Positions 1 to 11,571 are shown, counted from the first letter of the stretch. The stretch is DNA of 64,000 nucleotides from Haemonchus contortus (GCA_000469685.2 LS997563.1:5254781-5318780); one strand, 5' to 3'. Notes: generated by a model not told the origin, from the sequence alone. Numbers and translations are program-made.

Positions 1-123
1 AACAAGCCGTTTTCATTGCTTGATAGGTAGTTCCACTTCACAAAAACGGGAATAAATCAACTCTTCATGGAGAAATTTTGGTTTTTCAAAATTCTTAGAT
101 CGACCGTTGATTTTTAACAAAGC

Positions 124-129
124 TTTATT
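124..129 (-). promoter_or_regulatory. Poly(A) signal of the TGF-beta gene
   Basis: AATAAA on the minus strand, about 60 nt after the stop codon. Confidence 0.6.
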
Positions 130-188
130 GACAACAGCACACATTAATCTGGGCTCGGTATTATAAAATGAATTGGAGAAGCGGGATG

Positions 189-2271
189 TCAAGCCATACA
201 TGAGCACGAGAGAGCGATCATGTCGGGTAAAACAAGGCTCATCGAATGATTCGGTCCAACTGTGTAGAGAATTCGAAGAGGTGCGAAGCTTCTTGGAGCG
301 CAAGCGAATGGCTTCAGTGGTAGTTCTGATTGTGCTCGTGCCGTACTAAACAGTCAGTCTGATTTTTCACTGACCTGTTCTAAAATTTCATCAAGATTTG
401 CATGCTTTCGGCGAAATATTTTGCGAATTTTAGAAAGTAAGGTTGTTTGGTGTACCTTATGCATTGTGAGGTTTATAATGACCCCATAAGAGTGAGACTT
501 AAAGGGAGATAATACGAAAAGATGTATGCCAGTATTTTACTCGTTTTATTATATCATACAATTTCCATACCTGAGTAAATACTCAACTTCTGGATTTTCA
601 TGTGGACACCTCATATTAGAAGGACCCATACAGTAGTTAGCATAGAAACCAGCCGGGTACTGTATGAATTTATCCCACCCTAAAAAGAGTGAAGTCGTGA
701 TATAAAGTGTTCAATAAATCTGTGTACGAAAACTCAACCGATCTCAGTGAAGTTCACGTAATGTTCGACGAGGCAGCACTCGACCGATGGATCGCACTCA
801 CTCGCTTTTGGTCCATCATAATAGACAAAATCCAATTCTGGTGCTCCATCAAAGTAATCGAAATATTGAGCAGGATGCCCGTTTGCTAGCACTTCTACCT
901 AGAATGAATAGTTCATAGGAACGCTCACTCAAAGAACTACAGTCAATGTAAACCGTTGCAAACCTTAACCCATCGATCAACCGTGGTGCTCGTGGAAGAT
1001 TCTTTGTTAAACCAGTGAGCAGCATTGCGAAGGACTTCCAATCGAATATTTGGAATATCCAGCTCTCCGCCGTCAATGCCACCTCTACCAAGAACTCCCC
1101 TTGAACCACCTTGCCATATTTCATACAGTGTTGCTGTTAACGTTGCTGATCTTCGCCTTCTCGTTCGTCTGCAAAACTCCATTCAAGTATCAAATTCTTC
1201 CATGGAGGTAGGAATTCCTCACCTCATCGTGAACTTAGCCGAAATCGTGGACATCCCGGGAGGAACTGCATAAATGAAGCAATCATAAATTTTGCTGTTG
1301 TTGTTCAGTTGACATAAGCCTAAATGGTGATGTTTTCAGTTGGCATGAAGTTGGTTTATCGGATTCAGTAACCTACCCTCTGGTGTGCTGGTCATTATCG
1401 TTTCGCTGATTTTATCTGTCCGTACTGCTTGCCTGAACGCTGTTCCTTTCTTGTCGTACAAGTTCAACTCATTCATCATCATCTCTCTGACCTTGAAGAA
1501 TACCAGGAAAGCGTTAATTTAACAAGGCTGAGGTTGACTGCTTTGCATAAATCCTAGACCGTAGAGACTGCTTTTGTGCAACTTCTACAACCATGATAAG
1601 ACTTATCGAGCTGATCCCTTGAGGGTAAAAAGCAATTCTACCTAAATTTTTCTAGACGACCTCTTCAGAACTTCCGAGTTTCTCCACACTAGAGAAACTT
1701 CTCTGGGCAGGTCTGAGCGGTCACCCCATGACTAATCGCATGCCAGCTTTTTTTGCAACAGTAGATAACATACTAGCGTTTAGATGTTTAAGAGCGCTAC
1801 ATAATGGTGGCATCACTTACTTTCCAATGCGAATTGGTGAGTATCTACTCGTCATTTTATAGTCATCATCAAGTCTAACGTTCTTTTTATCTCTTCCTCC
1901 AAGTCCACAAGATTTCCTATGCTCAACGAGTATGTTTTCCTTCTTCGGTCTCTCCATTTCTGTTCTCACACAGCACACCCGTAGTCCAACTTTTCTCGAA
2001 TTTGCATACTTGTTCACTGATTATGCGAGTAATAGAAAGTTGAATACTTGGTTGACATGCATTCGAAAAGTCGTAAAAATTTTAGTAAAACAACAAACGT
2101 AAAAGTAGCAGTGATAGTAGTGATCCCTAGATCGAAATGATGAACTGACCTGCATGCCAAGCAAAATGATGGACTAACCTGCATGCCAAGCTCTTTCGAG
2201 CTCAAAAATGCAGACCTGGTCGTTGTAGGGATGGGTAGAATCAGGAGGAACAGCGATGACAGCAGAAACAT
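189..2271 (-). CDS. Secreted TGF-beta superfamily ligand (activin/TGF-beta-like)
   Basis: Exons (minus): 2271-2179, 1491-1373, 1168-954, 894-739, 679-571, 345-189; all junctions are GT-AG and in frame, giving 282 aa. Exon 1 is a signal peptide (MFLLSSLFLLILPIP). A polybasic RTRRRRS at about residue 72 is a furin-type site. The cystine-knot domain fills the last 105 residues: SEC...ECC, then FTEIGWDKFIQYPAGFYANYC, then FAPLRILYTVG, LPDMIALSCSCMA and stop. IGWD, ANYC and the terminal CxC are family hallmarks, and the extra N-terminal cysteines point to the TGF-beta/activin branch. The usual CC pair is a single Cys (FAC), so the dimer-bridging cysteine seems absent, and the YCxGxC spacing is stretched. 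The prodomain is short, so an exon may be missing in intron 1; a 24-bp in-frame candidate is 1844-1821. DAF-7, TIG or UNC-129 orthology is undecided. Confidence 0.86.
2136..2191 (-). repeat. 29-bp tandem duplication carrying a splice donor
   Basis: Two near-identical 28-29 bp units each contain GCATGCAG followed by GT on the minus strand. The upstream donor (exon end 2179) keeps frame with exon 2. The duplicate (exon end 2150) would shift the frame. Confidence 0.7.
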
Positions 2272-3079
2272 CAAGATAAAGTAGAAGAGCCGTCAGTTAG
2301 AATGCACATTTACGAATAGATGATCGTTTGTGTTCATGATTGAGTATCGGAAAGCCAAGACAATGAGAGCGCGGAAATTTCCGGAAGCCTGCTAGGTTTC
2401 GAATAGTCATCGAGTAAAGCGATATGCATTAGAGCAATGAAGAAACATCTTGAACATTCCGGAAAACATTCGCATTTGCGATTGAAAACTGTCAAGTTGA
2501 CCAGTGCCCTCATCTTTGGACGCTGATCCATGATTATAATGGCCTGGTTGGTTTTATCGTACAATAGTGGAATCAAGTTCCTCTCGTACTACTATGGCCA
2601 GCTAGATACAAACACTGAATATGCCCAAAGACATTTATGGAGATGATTCCGTCTGGAGGTTTTTTGTTGTCGTACTCGGAACACTGCAGCTTTCAAGTTT
2701 TCCCACTCATATGGAATCTGTTCCTTCCAATGACGGCTGTTGTTGCTTGCTTATCGCTTTGTTGTTGCTGTTTATTGTGGCCATATATCGATCGGGCCTG
2801 TTTCCCTGAATTCTATAGTTTTTCTGGGTTCGCAACAGCCTTCTTGTTCTAAAAGATCAATCACTATATCGAAGGGAGGTCTGGTGAGTTTTGATGTACA
2901 TTGTTCAAAACGCTCGTTCACCTGTCATAGGTAGTAGCTATCTTACATAAGGGAGTCCTTCTTCTCCTTTTCATCTATGGGAAAAATGTCACTTTTCCGA
3001 CAAAACACTTCCGAACATTTCTGTTCTATTCTAGAGTTCAGTTGCGAATCAACAATACTCCAGACCAATTCGTAAAATA

Positions 3080-3085
3080 TTTATT
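3080..3085 (-). promoter_or_regulatory. Poly(A) signal of the FkbM gene
   Basis: AATAAA on the minus strand, about 175 nt after the TAG stop at 3260-3262. Confidence 0.6.
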
Positions 3086-3259
3086 TTTCTCTGAATTTTT
3101 TCCAGTCGTACGGCCTTTAACAGCGGAACCTCGTATTTTGAGAATTTCATACGAAGATTTGTTAAACAATTTAGAAAAGTTAGACAAAACTCAGGGCCTT
3201 TTCTCAAACTAACAGTAATGCGGGGGAAAAAAATAGGACGCTTCGAAAAAGACCAAATA

Positions 3260-6200
3260 CTACCTAAGGTACTGCAGAATGTATTTTTCAATGCATTCTT
3301 GATGTTCAAAATTAAGAAGGAAAGTTCGATGATGTGTGGTAGTGACTACTTTGAAGATTGCATAGCGTCGATCTGAGAGCAACTGTCGTAAGACAGTAGC
3401 GAATCGCTCCTGATAGTCGGTGTGACCGTGATGGATCTAAAAGAATGAACATGTGGATGCGGATTCAAAGTCATCAATTGCAAGAAATAAGACATAAATT
3501 TTCGAAGTATGATAAAATTTCCTTGTTCTCGCTTTTGAAACTCTAACACCAACCTCAGCATTGATTTGACAGACAATGATGCCGTTCTGATCGAACTCGC
3601 GTCCAATCCCCATCATTGGTAACAGATCATATTCCGGACCTAAACAGTATTGGAAAAACAACTGTTCAAAGTCGTTGGGAACTCTTCGTCCTGACTTCAG
3701 TCGAAAGAGGGGTAAATCTTTAGAGATATTTTGTATCGTCGTGCTCAACCCGACCTGCTACTCCTGAAGAGGGGACGTTGTCACTTAAGCTGTCCGTATA
3801 AACTGGGAAACAATGGCAAAGGTTGCATGTAAGAAAAAAGTCGAAACTTACCGTACTTTATTCAGACCTGTCCAAACTCTAATAAGGCAAGTGGGTGTAG
3901 GGAAATTGCATTCTGGCTTCTCAGGAAGCTCCATAATACACAGATCGCTGACACTTGCAACAAAATACTTTCAAAATTTTTCGTTTTTTTAGGGCGCACA
4001 TGCAATTTTGTAATACTCCGGATCAATGAGCGTTTATTATTCTGTGAATCCTTTTCGGTTATACGTCTTCAACAGAGGAACATCATGTTTTTAGAATTCG
4101 ATACAAGGGCCTGTCTAACTATTGAAAAATTCAAACAGAATTCAGTCCTTGTTTCAAAGTAACAAAAATATGAAGGGATCAAGGAGTCAGCCTTGAACCT
4201 TTCTAAGATTAGTGAACCAAAAAACAATTTGTCAAATAAAATAGAGACTGCCAACATAAAGAATCCTCTTCAAATCCAAGCTAAACGGCTGACTATGAAT
4301 CAACCATATCTCGTGTAAACCTTTGCCCGATACTCAAGTAACCATTAACATCCATCTGGCAGAGATATGATTTTGAGTGGGGCTCTGCCTGGTGGATGAA
4401 TGTATATAATCGTACGGGCGAAGAATTGGGCCTTCTATCGAAAACCATCTGAGACAAATGGGCCACCATCCCACCGGAGCTTTAAGATGGTACCAAGTAT
4501 CAACAATATCCATGGAAGTGGAAGGACAGTTGCCTGCGTTGGCTAGTACGTCAGTCTGTCAATGCTAGCAACTTCTATTCCTCATCGAAACGCGACTACC
4601 GAGTAGAAGTAGCATGGGGCAATACAAAATAGAAATAATCATGCCATATTCCTCTTTCATAAAGCGGAGGTGGTGTAGTGGCAAGTGGTTATATCACACG
4701 CACGGTCAGGGGTTCAAATCCCGGATCGTTGCCCGCCTAAGCCAACCAAGCCTTCCCTGCGGTGTCGGTTAATTGGTACCGAACTCATCTGGGAGGATAA
4801 AAGCCCTGACTTGTATATCAGCTGGCCACCGCAAGTCATTGTATAGGCCACATACACACTCATTACGCCACTACGATTCTGAATGGAAGTCGAGTGCGGG
4901 GGCGCATCCCTTAGACGGGATTGATTAACGCCAAAATTTTGAAATGTGTTTCTGGCTATTCATCAATAGATTACTGTAATTACATCATGTTCTCTACCTT
5001 CGTTGTCCATAAGGAACTGATCAATGAATCGTGTTTGCGTCAGTTTGGTCAGGAACGTTATAACATCGATGTGTACCATAGTTCGGAATACATAATGGCC
5101 TAAAATAGTGAATTTCAAGAAACTGAACTCCTTAATCTATAAAGTAGTTACTAGTTCTTCTTTGAGACATAGGGTCGAGATATCTATCCAGTGAACACAA
5201 CAAATGTTCTAATTTCAAGCCCACAAAAGAATAATGGGTGGCACCTGCCAATCAAGGGAAGCATGGAGCTACAGGAAACGTGGATCTGTCTCATGTTCCC
5301 TCTATTCCAAAGGGAATCTTGCCACACCCCTCGTTCATGACCACGCTTTTCTGATGCAACATCGCATTGCTGTAGGCATCGCTTTTGAAGGTGTGGAGGA
5401 AATGGAATTCCGACGCCTCCATAAGTGGTCATCAGCTTTATTCATAATAATATAGAGGCGGTACACGTAATGCTTGTAGGATTCTTGAGTTTTTCGAAGG
5501 AGAACATCATGTCACAAAGATGAAAGCGTGCTTCAGAATTAGCTCTGGGTGGTTCTTGCAATGTATTGCTAGACAGTTGCCTAATGCTTTGGAGCCTCTT
5601 CAATCATTTTGATCGCCTTTTTGATTTCCTTTTTACCCGACCACAAGTGTGTAATGCAATATGTCTGGAGTGAAGTGAATCATTATACTGGTGAGCGTTG
5701 TATCTGACTCCAACAACCAGTTGGCCCTCATATGCCGACACTAAATCTTCTTGTTGGGATAGCTAGATAAACAATACAGAAATGATTAATACAGTACCAT
5801 TCCAAAAACGTTTGCCGCCAGCAGGGGTCGAACCTGCGACCTTGGGCTTATTAGACCCACGCTCTAACCGACTGAGCTATGGCGGCTACGACATCGACCG
5901 CCTTTCCCCTCTCTTTCACTTCTACTCAGGAAAACTGGAGCGCCTGGGAAAGTTGCTGCTTGGTACTTGTCTTGCCGTCTTGAATTCACCATCATTCTTA
6001 CTATTATATTACCAGTCGGGGCGCCCGGCTTTTGCCGGGCCTAATTCCATACTTTTACAAAGTATTAGGTTGATGCATAATTATTGCGGATTTTTTCGCG
6101 ACTTTTTTTCTTTCGATGGAATTTGAATAGAAAGTTCGGGTTTTTTCTAAAAATGATCTACTTGATTTCCTCTACGAGAATATACTCAAAAAACCATCCG

Positions 6201-8703
6201 CATATTCGCGAAATTAGGCTTTACTACTTCGAAAAAGATTGGAAGGTGGCCCAATCATTCCGCGATCTCAGTAACTTTCCAGCGATCGTTCATTAGGTGA
6301 TCTAGTGAAAGTACACATGAATTCCTCGAGGTCGAAACACGATTATTTTGATATTTTCTATTTTCCCTGCATTTTACCTGCCTCTATATATATATGGTTT
6401 ATGCATAATTACTGCGGATTTTTTCCAGCAAATTTTACTTAAAGAAACTTTAGAAATACTAAGGAAAAACATGTTCAAATAATTACTCCGGAACCTATTC
6501 ACCATCTACGTCAAGCACTGCTTCCCATTTATTAGTCAGTCGGGTCCCAAAAGCGAAGAAGTTCTGATCCTTACGGGCGACCCACGCCTTGACATCGGCC
6601 ATCAAGTCATCCAAATCGGCGTAACTTCTATTCTCTAGCCATTTTTTCGATGAACGGTTGACGAGATAATCCATAGAAGCTTCTGCTGGTGAATATGGCA
6701 AATTTAGGAACAGATCCCATTCCTTGGTTGGCTTTGGCTGATTGTTCGATCGCAGATTTGATCGGCGAAAAGTTACTGGGATCGCGGAATGACTGTGCCA
6801 CCTTCCAAACTTCCTCGAAGTAGTTAAGCCTAATTTCGCAAATATACGGATAGTTTTTTGAGTATACTCTTGTAGAGGAAATCAAGTAGATCATTTCTAG
6901 AGAAAACCCGAACTCGATATCCACATTCTATCAAGAGAAAAAAGCCGCGAAAAAATCCGCAATAATTATGCATCAACCTAATAGTTAGAAATTGTAGTTG
7001 GCGCCGGAGTGGGGGTGTGCAACTCACCCACCCCACTGCTCCTTCCTTCCTGAAGCTCAGGTCAGATACCTTCACCGTAATCATAAAGTTTGCGGACGGA
7101 CAGACCGACAAACATCTAAACCGACACACCAAGTTTCTGCTTTACAAATGAGAGAGAAAAGCAAAACTTTGAAAGCCCGACCTTTCAACTCTGTCGGCAT
7201 AACGTAGGCTTGTGAAATCTTTGTTTCATTACCAACAGCCAGCGGAAAATACTGTCCAACTTCAGAATAAAGTTTATCGTTCTGCTCGTAGATTGGATCA
7301 GCGCCGTAGAATCGCGAACCCTAAAGAGCACTAGGTATTGAAATTCGTGCCTGTATTTTTTAACGTCTTCTGCATGCTTTTTGTTTACCTCTCTCACTTT
7401 ACTTATTGTTAGCATAATCTCTACTATTGCAGAGAAGTATAGTAAAAGAATTTTGTTTGTTTGTATATTGTACAGATTTTTCGATTGCATTGATTGTTTA
7501 GGACAATCACAGCTATCACAGACTTACATTTGGTAATTGTTCTTTCAACTTCTTCTCAGCCTGTACATCCCAGCCAATACCCAATGTAATGACGACTGAT
7601 GGCGTATCCTGAAACTCATTTCAGTTAATAGAGCACTTACGTACTTTGTAGTGGACCACATTTTTTTAGCATTCTGCCATGCGATTCTCTTTACAGATGG
7701 TAAAGCCATTAAACGGAAGTCATCCCAAGAAGTGTTTGCTGAAGGTACTTTCAAACAGCCCTAAAACTCGGAAAGAAACATAACAGAAAAAGGACAGTAA
7801 ATCTAAAAATTCTGGCACAGCATAAAGTCATACAACAGGTGCTTAAGGTTTCAAATCGCTGTGCTTAGGCTAGGTCGCACCCAAAAGACCCCTTGATACA
7901 ATGCGAAGGATGGGTACATTAGGAAAAATTACTTTCGAAGAGAAAAAGGAAAAGAAAAGTTGTCAAAACACAATCGTATTTGAAAACTAACATCGGTCTT
8001 GTTGAAAACGTGAAATTTGATTTCGTCTTTGTTGGCAACACCAGTCAGGACGACATTCTTCATTGGAGTTGAAATGTAGCAGCGGTTTACAGAATCACGG
8101 AACGCTCCCCAAAGCTGAAAAAAAGATCTCGTCACAATCTGAAAATTGGCAGAATGGTGCCCATCAGCTGGCCCTTGTGGTCTCAGTGGTCCTTCTAACT
8201 AATACCTGACAGGCAGTACTTCCAATGCACTAAACTTTGACGATTCTACTATAGAAAGTAACATGATCGTAAACATATCAGAGAATGTTTACAAAAATCG
8301 CAGAACTGAGGTTGCCAACGAACACAACACATGCATGTAAGTCAACACAGAAACTTAGACAATTTGGAAAAAAATTTGCACCTGTTATGTGCTCACCTGC
8401 TTTGAGTCATTCATTATGGGAGCTAGAGCTTCACTGAGGCAGCTGTGCCAAGCATCAAAGGCTTCAGAAACTTTAGTTGGGCGGTAGTCCCTTGGTAGTC
8501 CTCCCATGATATGATCAAGGCTGAAAGCTCGACCAATCCGTTGTACTCCCTATAACAGAAGTATTGTGATGTGGAAAAAGACGAAGAGATTAGTTCCTTA
8601 CCACATCGTTATATCTTGATGGCTTTGTCAGTGAGATCGTCAGAAGTATGAAGAATATACTGGCGAGTATCACAATGAAAGGTCTCGAGCTCTTCACCGC
8701 CAT
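3260..8703 (-). CDS. FkbM-domain methyltransferase-like protein, type II membrane
   Basis: Nine exons (minus): 8703-8602, 8549-8397, 8114-7992, 7760-7641, 7608-7528, 7320-7182, 5099-4998, 3639-3554, 3436-3260; the frame is continuous for 360 aa. Residues 9-25 ([17 protein letters not shown]) form one hydrophobic segment after a short basic N-terminus, suggesting a signal anchor and a lumenal catalytic domain. The domain begins near residue 167 with [18 protein letters not shown], a glycine-rich SAM-site motif, followed by [30 protein letters not shown] and [15 protein letters not shown]. These match the expanded nematode family annotated as Methyltransferase FkbM; substrates are mostly unknown. 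The family more usually has an acidic residue and Glu-Gly-Ala/Gly-Glu where MDNEGPEY stands. Intron 6 (5100-7181) holds a tRNA gene and a mariner; intron 7 holds a SINE. Confidence 0.9.
4005..4260. repeat. Second copy of the FkbM 3' UTR segment
   Basis: This intron 7 segment is a diverged direct copy of about 3045-3240 (the region after the FkbM stop). Shared blocks include aatactcc, cgtnnttatt, ggaacctcgt-like and tcaaantaacanaaat. No coding exon is copied with it. Confidence 0.6.
4664..4940 (+). mobile_element. tRNA-derived SINE, full-length copy
   Basis: It begins with an A-box-like TGGTGTAGTGGCAAGTGG and a B-box GGTTCAAATCC, followed by a tRNA-unrelated body shared with the other copies: CACCGCAAGTCATTGTATAGG, ATTCTGAATGGAAGTCGA and a GCGCATCCC end block. 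It sits in intron 7 of the FkbM gene, antisense to it. Confidence 0.85.
5813..5886 (-). tRNA. tRNA-Ile (anticodon AAT)
   Basis: A 74-nt cloverleaf. The acceptor stem is GCCGCCA/TGGCGGC, the D arm is GCTC...GAGC, and the anticodon stem TGGGT/GCCCA has loop CTAATAA (anticodon AAT, reads ATT). The T arm is GCAGG TTCGAAC CTGC, with discriminator A. A pol III T5 terminator follows (plus-strand A5 at 5804-5808). It lies inside intron 6 of the FkbM gene on the same strand. Confidence 0.96.
6065..6981 (-). mobile_element. Broken mariner element with long inverted ends
   Basis: It is bounded by TTAGGTTGATGCATAATT and its inverse, with TA on both sides (6063-6064, 6982-6983). The inverted similarity continues inward for about 200 bp, far beyond a normal mariner TIR. 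A third terminus-like copy (TTTATGCATAATTACTGCGG) lies at 6398-6418, so the present form arose by internal rearrangement or nesting. It lies in FkbM intron 6. Confidence 0.85.
6495..6701 (-). pseudogene. Mariner transposase C-terminal fragment
   Basis: The frame reads [13 protein letters not shown], then [31 protein letters not shown] and [13 protein letters not shown]. This matches the mariner C-terminus around the third catalytic Asp (YSPD..P.DYH..RS) and the NKWE..VE..GEYF end. The N-terminal domain and first two catalytic Asp are missing. Confidence 0.8.
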
Positions 8704-8711
8704 CGTGACCC

Positions 8712-8720
8712 GCTGAAGAG
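8712..8720 (-). promoter_or_regulatory. Probable trans-splice acceptor of the FkbM gene
   Basis: TTCTTCTCTTCAG lies 9 nt upstream of the start ATG on the minus strand, the usual context for spliced-leader addition in nematodes. No upstream coding exon is visible. A 5' UTR intron would look the same. Confidence 0.5.
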
Positions 8721-9971
8721 AAGAAACTAGCAAGAAAATAAAAAGAGCATTCATATACAATATTTAGCTATCCTAGTTGTTGCAAGTGTCGTAGGAAAGG
8801 ACTGAAGTCGTTCCGGACTCTGATTGCCTCACGAGACTGTTGCAATGATGTCCCCTCCTGTATAGTTAGTCTGCGCACTGCCACTATTCAGCTCAGCTGG
8901 ACAAACGAAATTCCACGATGAGTGTTCAGGCCGATTATGAGGTTTCAGAGCCTATCGGTCTCTAATCAGAGGAGGACCCCCTTGGAAGGAGTTAGTCGAT
9001 TCTCGTAAAAAGCTAAAAAGAAATGCGGGGAAGAAGGAAACCGTGTCAAACTAGTGTGATTCCTTAAACTTAGGCTGGTAGTGGCGCGCCTCTGCAAGGC
9101 CTAAAACTTCCCTTCTCAAGCGATCTCTGCTCCGATCTCCTCGATGAAACTTTTTGAACTTTTTGGAAATTCCGTTTCTGCTTCAAATGAATTCACTGTC
9201 CACCAAATTAAGGACATAAATAAATTTAAAAAACTAACGGCAAAATTTATCTAATGTTCTGTTGAATGAAAATTTCCAAAGTTTCTGCAGGAATTTCTTC
9301 CCAATGCGCTTCCTGAGGGAAGAGGGTACTTACAGCACCGCACACTATTTGTGTGTTTTGCACCAAAAGAACCTGCCTTCACACAACGATACAACGATGT
9401 TTCGGCATCTCCGTATTCCCAAGCTTTTTTGGCATCTGCCTTTCAATCTCCTCCTCCTGTTTTATGACTCGATCGAGAGTGGTCATGAGTTTGTTCAGTG
9501 TTCAACTCTCTTTTGGAACTAGTGAAACCTTCTTCTTGAGGGTATTTCTTTGAATAGTCTCTGTAAATTTCGAAAGAATTTTCGACAGAAGCGACAGAAG
9601 CCACGGACGACGATAGGCGGGGCTTGAGGTCTCTTCTTTTTCACTCTGTGGGGTCATAAGAGCTTGACGAAACTTTGATACGTTGATGTACCCACCGCCC
9701 TATGCAATGTATATAGACAAAGCAAACCAATGGCGACAACAGTTTCAAGTTTCAAGATACAATAAAATGAAAAAGAGAAAAGAAAATAGATCTAATAAAT
9801 TGATCGTTACAAGGGAATGCTCAAATTTACTTTAACTTGTTGGCTCCTGGCTCCACCTAGCTGTGTGGTACATGAAAAGGTCGACCGTCAAATGTCGACA
9901 CCAAACATTCTTATTGGGATAGTGAGATAAAAATACTGAAATGATTCATATAGTAGCAATCCAAAAACGTT
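8716..9971. other. Intergenic stretch without a recognised gene
   Basis: This is the 5' side of the FkbM gene and includes its presumed promoter. Short open frames at 9262-9553 lack splice context and family resemblance. Confidence 0.5.
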
Positions 9972-10045
9972 TGCCGCCAGCAGGGGTCGAACCTGCGACC
10001 TTGGGCTTATTAGACCCACGCTCTAACCGACTGAGCTATGGCGGC
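9972..10045 (-). tRNA. tRNA-Ile (anticodon AAT), second copy
   Basis: Identical in sequence to the gene at 5813-5886 over all 74 nt. About 80 bp of its 3' flank is also recognisably similar (TATTGGGATAG..AGATAAA..., ..CCAAAAACGTT), including the T5 terminator (plus-strand A5 at 9963-9967), so the duplication took flanking DNA with it. Its 5' flank differs. Confidence 0.96.
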
Positions 10046-10258
10046 TACGGGATTGCACTCCTTTCTCTCACCCTTTCTGTTCTCTGCTCGCGATGACCTT
10101 CTCGTGCCGTAGAACATGAAAATTTTGCTGTGTGTTCATTGGTGTCGTCGTTTCCTAAGAGTCACACAACTATGTTTTCATCGTATCGTGACTGAATTCA
10201 TTCTTATATCCATCCCCCTTATTATACTGGTTCCAGGGTTCCAGAATTAAAGGTGGGA

Positions 10259-10273
10259 GGGGGGGGGGGGGGG
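10259..10273 (+). repeat. Poly-G run (15 G)
   Basis: An uninterrupted run of 15 G preceded by GGTGGGA. It could fold as a G-quadruplex. Confidence 0.9.
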
Positions 10274-10367
10274 CGGCTGGTTCAAAACTGATCGATGAGA
10301 TGCTCGCGGAGAGCTTCGAAAGCACCTATTTTACACAAAAATTCCACAGGAGAGCAAACAATATGTA

Positions 10368-10897
10368 CAGTAGCGCTCAAAAGACATCGGTGAGATGGTT
10401 CTTAAGCCGTACTTTCCAGTCATAACTCCTTTCCTACGGGATCTAATCATGCGAAATTTCCATATTTGGAGCGTGGGTATATTGTGAATATTTGCCACTT
10501 TCAACTTGCAATCTGATCATATTCCAGATATTCCAAAGAGCATGAACTCAAAATAGACTGAAAATACAGATGTTGGTCCTTCTAGAATCTCTCTCCTTTT
10601 TGTCATGTCTATAGTGTACGAGCGGTAATGCCGAACACAATAGAATAGAAAAACCCCCATAAGGTGCGAATACGTGCAGACGTCAAGAACTTTAGTTTTA
10701 GCAAAATCTGCTTCCGCAACAAACACCTTGCTCTACATATCTGTGGGTATTGCAGCTTCGCAGTGGAATGAAGTTTGATAGGGTGAAATATGCTCTAGTT
10801 AAACATATCCAAATTTCGAGCGATTTGGTCTACTAAGAAAAAAGTTATGAACGAAAAAGCGTCAAAGCATTTCACCGGAGGCTTTTAAGCGCTACTG
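10368..10897. mobile_element. MITE with Tc1/mariner-type ends
   Basis: The ends CAGTAGCGCTCAAAAG and CTTTTAAGCGCTACTG are inverted repeats with one mismatch, each flanked by TA (10366-10367, 10898-10899). The 530-bp interior has no transposase-like frame, so it would need a transposase in trans. Confidence 0.8.
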
Positions 10898-11571
10898 TAA
10901 TATAAATAAATATAAGTGAAAAATACGAAAAGTAATACAAATGTAATATCATTTCAATGACAGAATCCATAATAATGAAATATAATTTAATTTTCGATGG
11001 TTTGCAGAGGTGATTTGATGCTCAATTAGAACTATCACTGACTTCATCGAGAAAGACATTTTGTAGGAGTCAAATATTTCGTGTAGTAAAATTCTAGAAT
11101 GCGCAATAAGCTCATTCAATTTTTGTCCCTTCTATGAGCTACGTACAGTTACTATGAGAAATATTCAAGGGTCAATTCGATAGGAATAAAGAAAAACGTG
11201 CATACAATAGATATACCAGATATTCTAACGTTGTACACCCAATCAATCATTATTTTGGATCAGTAGTTGTGATTGTTTTTGGATTAACCCTTTTCCCCAC
11301 CCCCTCTTCCCAACGACAACAGATGCTGAGGCTATCAAAACTGTTCTCAATTCCATGCATAACTCCAGTCTTTTTCACCTTAAAAGTGTCAGTTGCTGGT
11401 GATTGAGAGAACGATGTCTACTGTCACCGTCCAGAGGTCTTCAGAAATGCCTGATGATCCATACATATTTTGCTCTCTGTAGCATTCGTATACATGGCTG
11501 TGGAGAGAAGTTGTATAGCGGCTAGTGACGTCAAAAACCACCGTATGATTCGGAGAATGGTTCCTGGACTG

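Noticed and set aside
1817..2017. 66-codon frame as an exon of the TGF-beta gene
   Set aside because: Its frame cannot join exon 2 without a stop. Only the last 24 bp (1844-1821) fit, in another frame.
4671..4745. Possible functional tRNA at the SINE head
   Set aside because: No acceptor pairing, and the same head and body recur about ten times in the window.
5184..5455. Opposed open frames in the FkbM intron
   Set aside because: Both are open by chance; neither has splice sites in phase with neighbouring exons.
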